Shown: piece after piece, positions 61,644 through 64,000 of the stretch
How positions within the stretch are numbered: position 1 is the stretch's first letter
How the letters are laid out: the number at the start of each line of letters is the position of its first letter
From: CAZBSE01 sp964578625
GTDB lineage: Bacteria > Actinomycetota > Humimicrobiia > Humimicrobiales > Humimicrobiaceae
Length of the DNA stretch: 64,000 bases
Assembly (NCBI GenBank): GCA_964578625.1
Contig: CAZODQ010000003.1
Span: 36,016-100,015, forward strand
Direction of reading: 5' to 3'
Notes under the pieces: model-generated
Seen by the model: the letters and a program-made list of their open reading frames with translations, nothing else
The model's database searches: none
What the model was told of the DNA's origin: nothing
Made by a program: the position numbers and the translations under genes

Positions 61644-62603
61644 TTATTTAACTTTTGTGTATTCAGCACCTATTTTACTGAATTCTTTCTTAACCCTTTG
61701 AAATATTAATTCTAAAACTTCATTCACTACATCATCAAGATTATAATTTTCAATAATCCTGACATTTTCATTCTTCGCCAGTTTTTCTATATAGTCCTGG
61801 ATAATTAAAATCTTATCCAGATGTTTTATATATCTTTCCATTGGTCTTGAACCCTGAGTTTCAACAGTCCTTTTTGTGAAGTGCTCTTTATGGACTTCCT
61901 TGTCCGGTACCGATATGACTATCTGCTGAATTATTGCCTCGGAAGAATATTCATATATATTATTAAGGTAACCTGGTACCACATGCGCACCTTCTATTAC
62001 AATATCAGATTTTTCTAAAATATTCCTTTTTATTATTGCCTCTATCCCTACACTTACTGCCAGTACCTGTTCTCTGAATCCCAAAATAACCGGTTCTACA
62101 CCAGAAGGAGGCAGGGTTAAATTTTTATATGCATTATATGAGGAACCTCTGAGAGGCCTGATTAACTTTTCAGATACCGAAGCTCTCATGACTTCTCTAA
62201 TAGCATCTGTGGAAGCAACCCTGTTTATATTTAGCCTGTTGGCCAATATAGTGGCTATAGTTGATTTCCCCACACCGGTTGCCCCTCCTATAAGTATGAT
62301 GATTGGTTTTTTGAGTTTACCTACCGACTGCCATATCAAGTATCTTTCCGCATACTCCAGGCTGACCTTGTCTTTTATAAATCTAAAAGCAAGCGCTCTC
62401 AACTCATCAAGAGACAGGGAATATTTCTTTTTCTCTAAAAAGTAATTCTGTATCTCAAGCGCAATTTTATGAGCTGTCAATATATCAAGACCTGTTATCG
62501 ATATAGAGGATGCAAGTATTCCTTTAGAAAAAGGAAGTCCCTGCTTTTTATCAGAGATCACTATTACCCTTGAACCCGGTTCATCTTTATTTTTTAAATT
62601 CAT
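61644..62603 (-). CDS. 2-phosphoglycerate kinase
   Basis: Phosphorylates 2-phosphoglycerate to 2,3-diphosphoglycerate, the first step to cyclic 2,3-diphosphoglycerate in methanogens. The 319 residues carry an N-terminal ATP-cone-like domain (SKGILASSISITGLDILTAHKIALEI, about 26-95), then a P-loop kinase with GGATGVGKST at 106-115, RVASTDAIREVMR, IEGAHVVPGYL and TKRTVETQGSRPMERYIKHL. It starts one base after the cDPG synthetase stop. The pairing fixes the function better than sequence alone. A P-loop kinase for another small phosphate ester remains possible. Confidence 0.85.
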   Translation of the reverse strand: MNLKNKDEPGSRVIVISDKKQGLPFSKGILASSISITGLDILTAHKIALEIQNYFLEKKKYSLSLDELRALAFRFIKDKVSLEYAERYLIWQSVGKLKKPIIILIGGATGVGKSTIATILANRLNINRVASTDAIREVMRASVSEKLIRPLRGSSYNAYKNLTLPPSGVEPVILGFREQVLAVSVGIEAIIKRNILEKSDIVIEGAHVVPGYLNNIYEYSSEAIIQQIVISVPDKEVHKEHFTKRTVETQGSRPMERYIKHLDKILIIQDYIEKLAKNENVRIIENYNLDDVVNEVLELIFQRVKKEFSKIGAEYTKVK

Positions 62604-62604
62604 A

Positions 62605-63966
62605 TTAAATTCTTTCTTTTGAGATTAACTTTTTTAACTCTCTTTTCAAAATCTGTTCCTCACCTAATATAACCGGGATATTATTCATATATATTATTTC
62701 CTTTTTATTTTTAAGAGCATAATCCGTTAACAAATCCACTGATGCAGCTTTCAATTCTGCAAGCACGGTATTATAATCAATACAATTCTGTAAATCCTTT
62801 TTTAGCTGTTTTCTATTTGAAAGGCTGAAACTCATTTGTTTGACTTCACAATTATAATTTTCCTCCATATATTTTTTAATCTTTGGCTTTATGGCCTCGC
62901 TGGCAGTCATAGCCATGAATATCTTTTTTCCGCTGACATCAGCTAACGGCTCCGGTCTAAAAATTGTTTTTATAATCTTTACCGCCGGTTTTATTTTTTT
63001 GATTTCATTCTCCAGGAAAGATATTTTTTTTCTATCAGCCATGGGTTCCTCGCACATTGTGATTATTATAAGATCTGCAAGAAGTATCCTGTAAATCCCC
63101 AAATAACCTACTATGCTTCCCCAGCTCTGGCCTGCACCTATTATGCATATATTTTTATCTGTTTCTATATCGGGAATTGAAGCACCACTCCCCTCTACTA
63201 TTATTAGATCCGGGTTCAAACCTTCAGCAATACTGACACCTGCTTTTACATTTGACATAAAAATTTTTCCACCAAAACCTCCCCCACATCTTCTGCAGCC
63301 TATAGTGTTTACCCTTGCCATAAGAGCATCTTCTATATAATCAGAACTTGCATGCATTCCCTTATTGCTTATCCCTAAAAGATATTCCGGATTAATATTT
63401 ATTTTATCGCCTCTGATGACCTGCGGGGTTTTCGGCCCCCCTCTGCCCATTGCTATAATGCATACATTGACATTCTCTCCAGTATATACTTTTGATATGT
63501 ATGAACTCACTGCAGTCTTACCAATCCTTTTTCCTGTTCCAATAATGGATAATGCAGGCTTCCTGCAGCGTATATTTTCCCTTTCATAAGAAAATAAAAA
63601 ATCAGGCCCCATATAACTGCATTTATGATAAAGACAAAAAGAAGCTATTTTCATTCTGATAATGTAATTTACAACCGGCTCATCACTCAAATCATAAACG
63701 ATGTCAGGTTTAAAATATCTAAGCGCTTCCTGGAAGTCTGCGTCAATATCTTTAATCTCGAAAAGTTTTTCCCCGAAAAAAGACTTTAGGTCATCCTCTA
63801 CCAATTTTTCGGTCCCACCTAAAAAAATAATACCCTTGAATTTACCCGGATAAATTTTCTTCAGCATCGTTATTGCATCATAGGTAACCTGGGGATAGTG
63901 TTCTCCGTCTATTAATACAATGAGATCTTTGTTTTTATTGCTTTTTCTCTTTAATAAACTTATCAC
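62605..63966 (-). CDS. Cyclic 2,3-diphosphoglycerate synthetase
   Basis: ATP-dependent ring closure of 2,3-diphosphoglycerate to cDPG, an archaeal thermoprotectant and phosphagen-like solute. The 453 residues follow the Methanothermus-type enzyme: LIVLIDGEHYPQVTYDAI at the start, a P-loop GTGKRIGKT at 143-151, VCIIAMGRGGPKTPQVI, CRRCGGGFGGKIFMSNV, VEGSGASIPDI and GAGQSWGSIVGYLGIYR. The start is a GTG at 63966; an in-frame stop lies ten codons further up, so the gene is complete. Immediately upstream of the 2-phosphoglycerate kinase gene. Confidence 0.88.
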   Translation of the reverse strand: MISLLKRKSNKNKDLIVLIDGEHYPQVTYDAITMLKKIYPGKFKGIIFLGGTEKLVEDDLKSFFGEKLFEIKDIDADFQEALRYFKPDIVYDLSDEPVVNYIIRMKIASFCLYHKCSYMGPDFLFSYERENIRCRKPALSIIGTGKRIGKTAVSSYISKVYTGENVNVCIIAMGRGGPKTPQVIRGDKININPEYLLGISNKGMHASSDYIEDALMARVNTIGCRRCGGGFGGKIFMSNVKAGVSIAEGLNPDLIIVEGSGASIPDIETDKNICIIGAGQSWGSIVGYLGIYRILLADLIIITMCEEPMADRKKISFLENEIKKIKPAVKIIKTIFRPEPLADVSGKKIFMAMTASEAIKPKIKKYMEENYNCEVKQMSFSLSNRKQLKKDLQNCIDYNTVLAELKAASVDLLTDYALKNKKEIIYMNNIPVILGEEQILKRELKKLISKERI

Positions 63967-64000
63967 AGAGTTTACTCTTTTGCTCTTTTCTTTTTACGTC

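Noticed and set aside
1..64000. CRISPR arrays, insertion sequences or rRNA genes
   Set aside because: No regularly spaced repeats, transposase-like ORFs, terminal inverted repeats or rRNA segments were seen on reading either strand.

Overview
The window is 64 kb of AT-rich bacterial chromosome. It carries core biosynthesis and cell-division genes, with no sign of phage, transposon, CRISPR or rRNA. The genes suggest an uncultured or little-studied, low-GC, single-membrane (monoderm-type) anaerobe. The evidence is a division cluster of Gram-positive layout ending in sepF and divIVA, an AmaP/Asp23 protein, a bacillithiol gene set, a DegV protein and a K+-dependent membrane pyrophosphatase, with no outer-membrane genes. 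MurE carries the DNPR motif, so the peptidoglycan probably contains meso-diaminopimelate. The phylum cannot be fixed from this window: a Bacillota-like lineage or a deep low-GC Terrabacteria/Actinomycetota-like lineage are both possible. Almost all genes are on the minus strand, apart from a plus-strand patch at about 23.9-33.8 kb and one gene at 61.2 kb.

Layout. 1-6.7 kb: the 5' part of dnaE, a PilB/GspE ATPase, an isolated larB, the pyrophosphatase hppA and yjbQ. 6.8-18.6 kb: a nine-gene amino-acid operon, transcribed ilvD-ilvB-ilvN-aminotransferase-serA-leuA-leuC-leuD-cimA, which makes serine and branched-chain precursors but lacks ilvC and leuB. 18.6-20.1 kb: a 49-residue membrane peptide gene with its own promoter, a clear terminator and a secreted S1C protease. 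20.3-23.9 kb: bshC-bshB-bshA, the whole bacillithiol pathway. 23.9-33.8 kb: an IscU/NifU-like-MnmA fusion, a DUF5661-type gene, a stand-alone structured RNA with a consensus promoter, ilvE, a 50-residue orphan, tRNA-Gly(CCC), amaP, a lipid kinase, an orphan branched-chain amino-acid binding lipoprotein, a purine nucleoside phosphorylase, degV, a 5-formyl-THF cyclo-ligase and a GT2 glycosyltransferase.

33.8-57.9 kb is the division and wall region. Transcribed right to left it reads mraZ-rsmH-ftsL-ftsI-murE-murF-mraY-murD-ftsW-murG-murC-murB-ddl-ftsQ-ftsA-ftsZ-pgeF-yggS-sepF-proC-divIVA-DUF167. It is followed by an overlapping three-gene cassette: a CpaE-like ATPase, a tandem helix-turn-helix protein and a 52-residue membrane peptide. 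MraZ-type repeats lie just downstream of the mraZ promoter. 58-64 kb: xseA-xseB, two membrane or exported unknowns, an FmdB zinc ribbon, a lone exported protein, and a 2-phosphoglycerate kinase plus cyclic 2,3-diphosphoglycerate synthetase pair, a pathway best known from methanogenic archaea.

The best candidates for undescribed biology are the roughly 180-nt pseudoknotted RNA at 25.85-26.03 kb, the overlapping ATPase/HTH/membrane-peptide cassette at 33.8-35.45 kb, the Fe-S-scaffold-MnmA fusion, and the cyclic diphosphoglycerate module in a bacterium.
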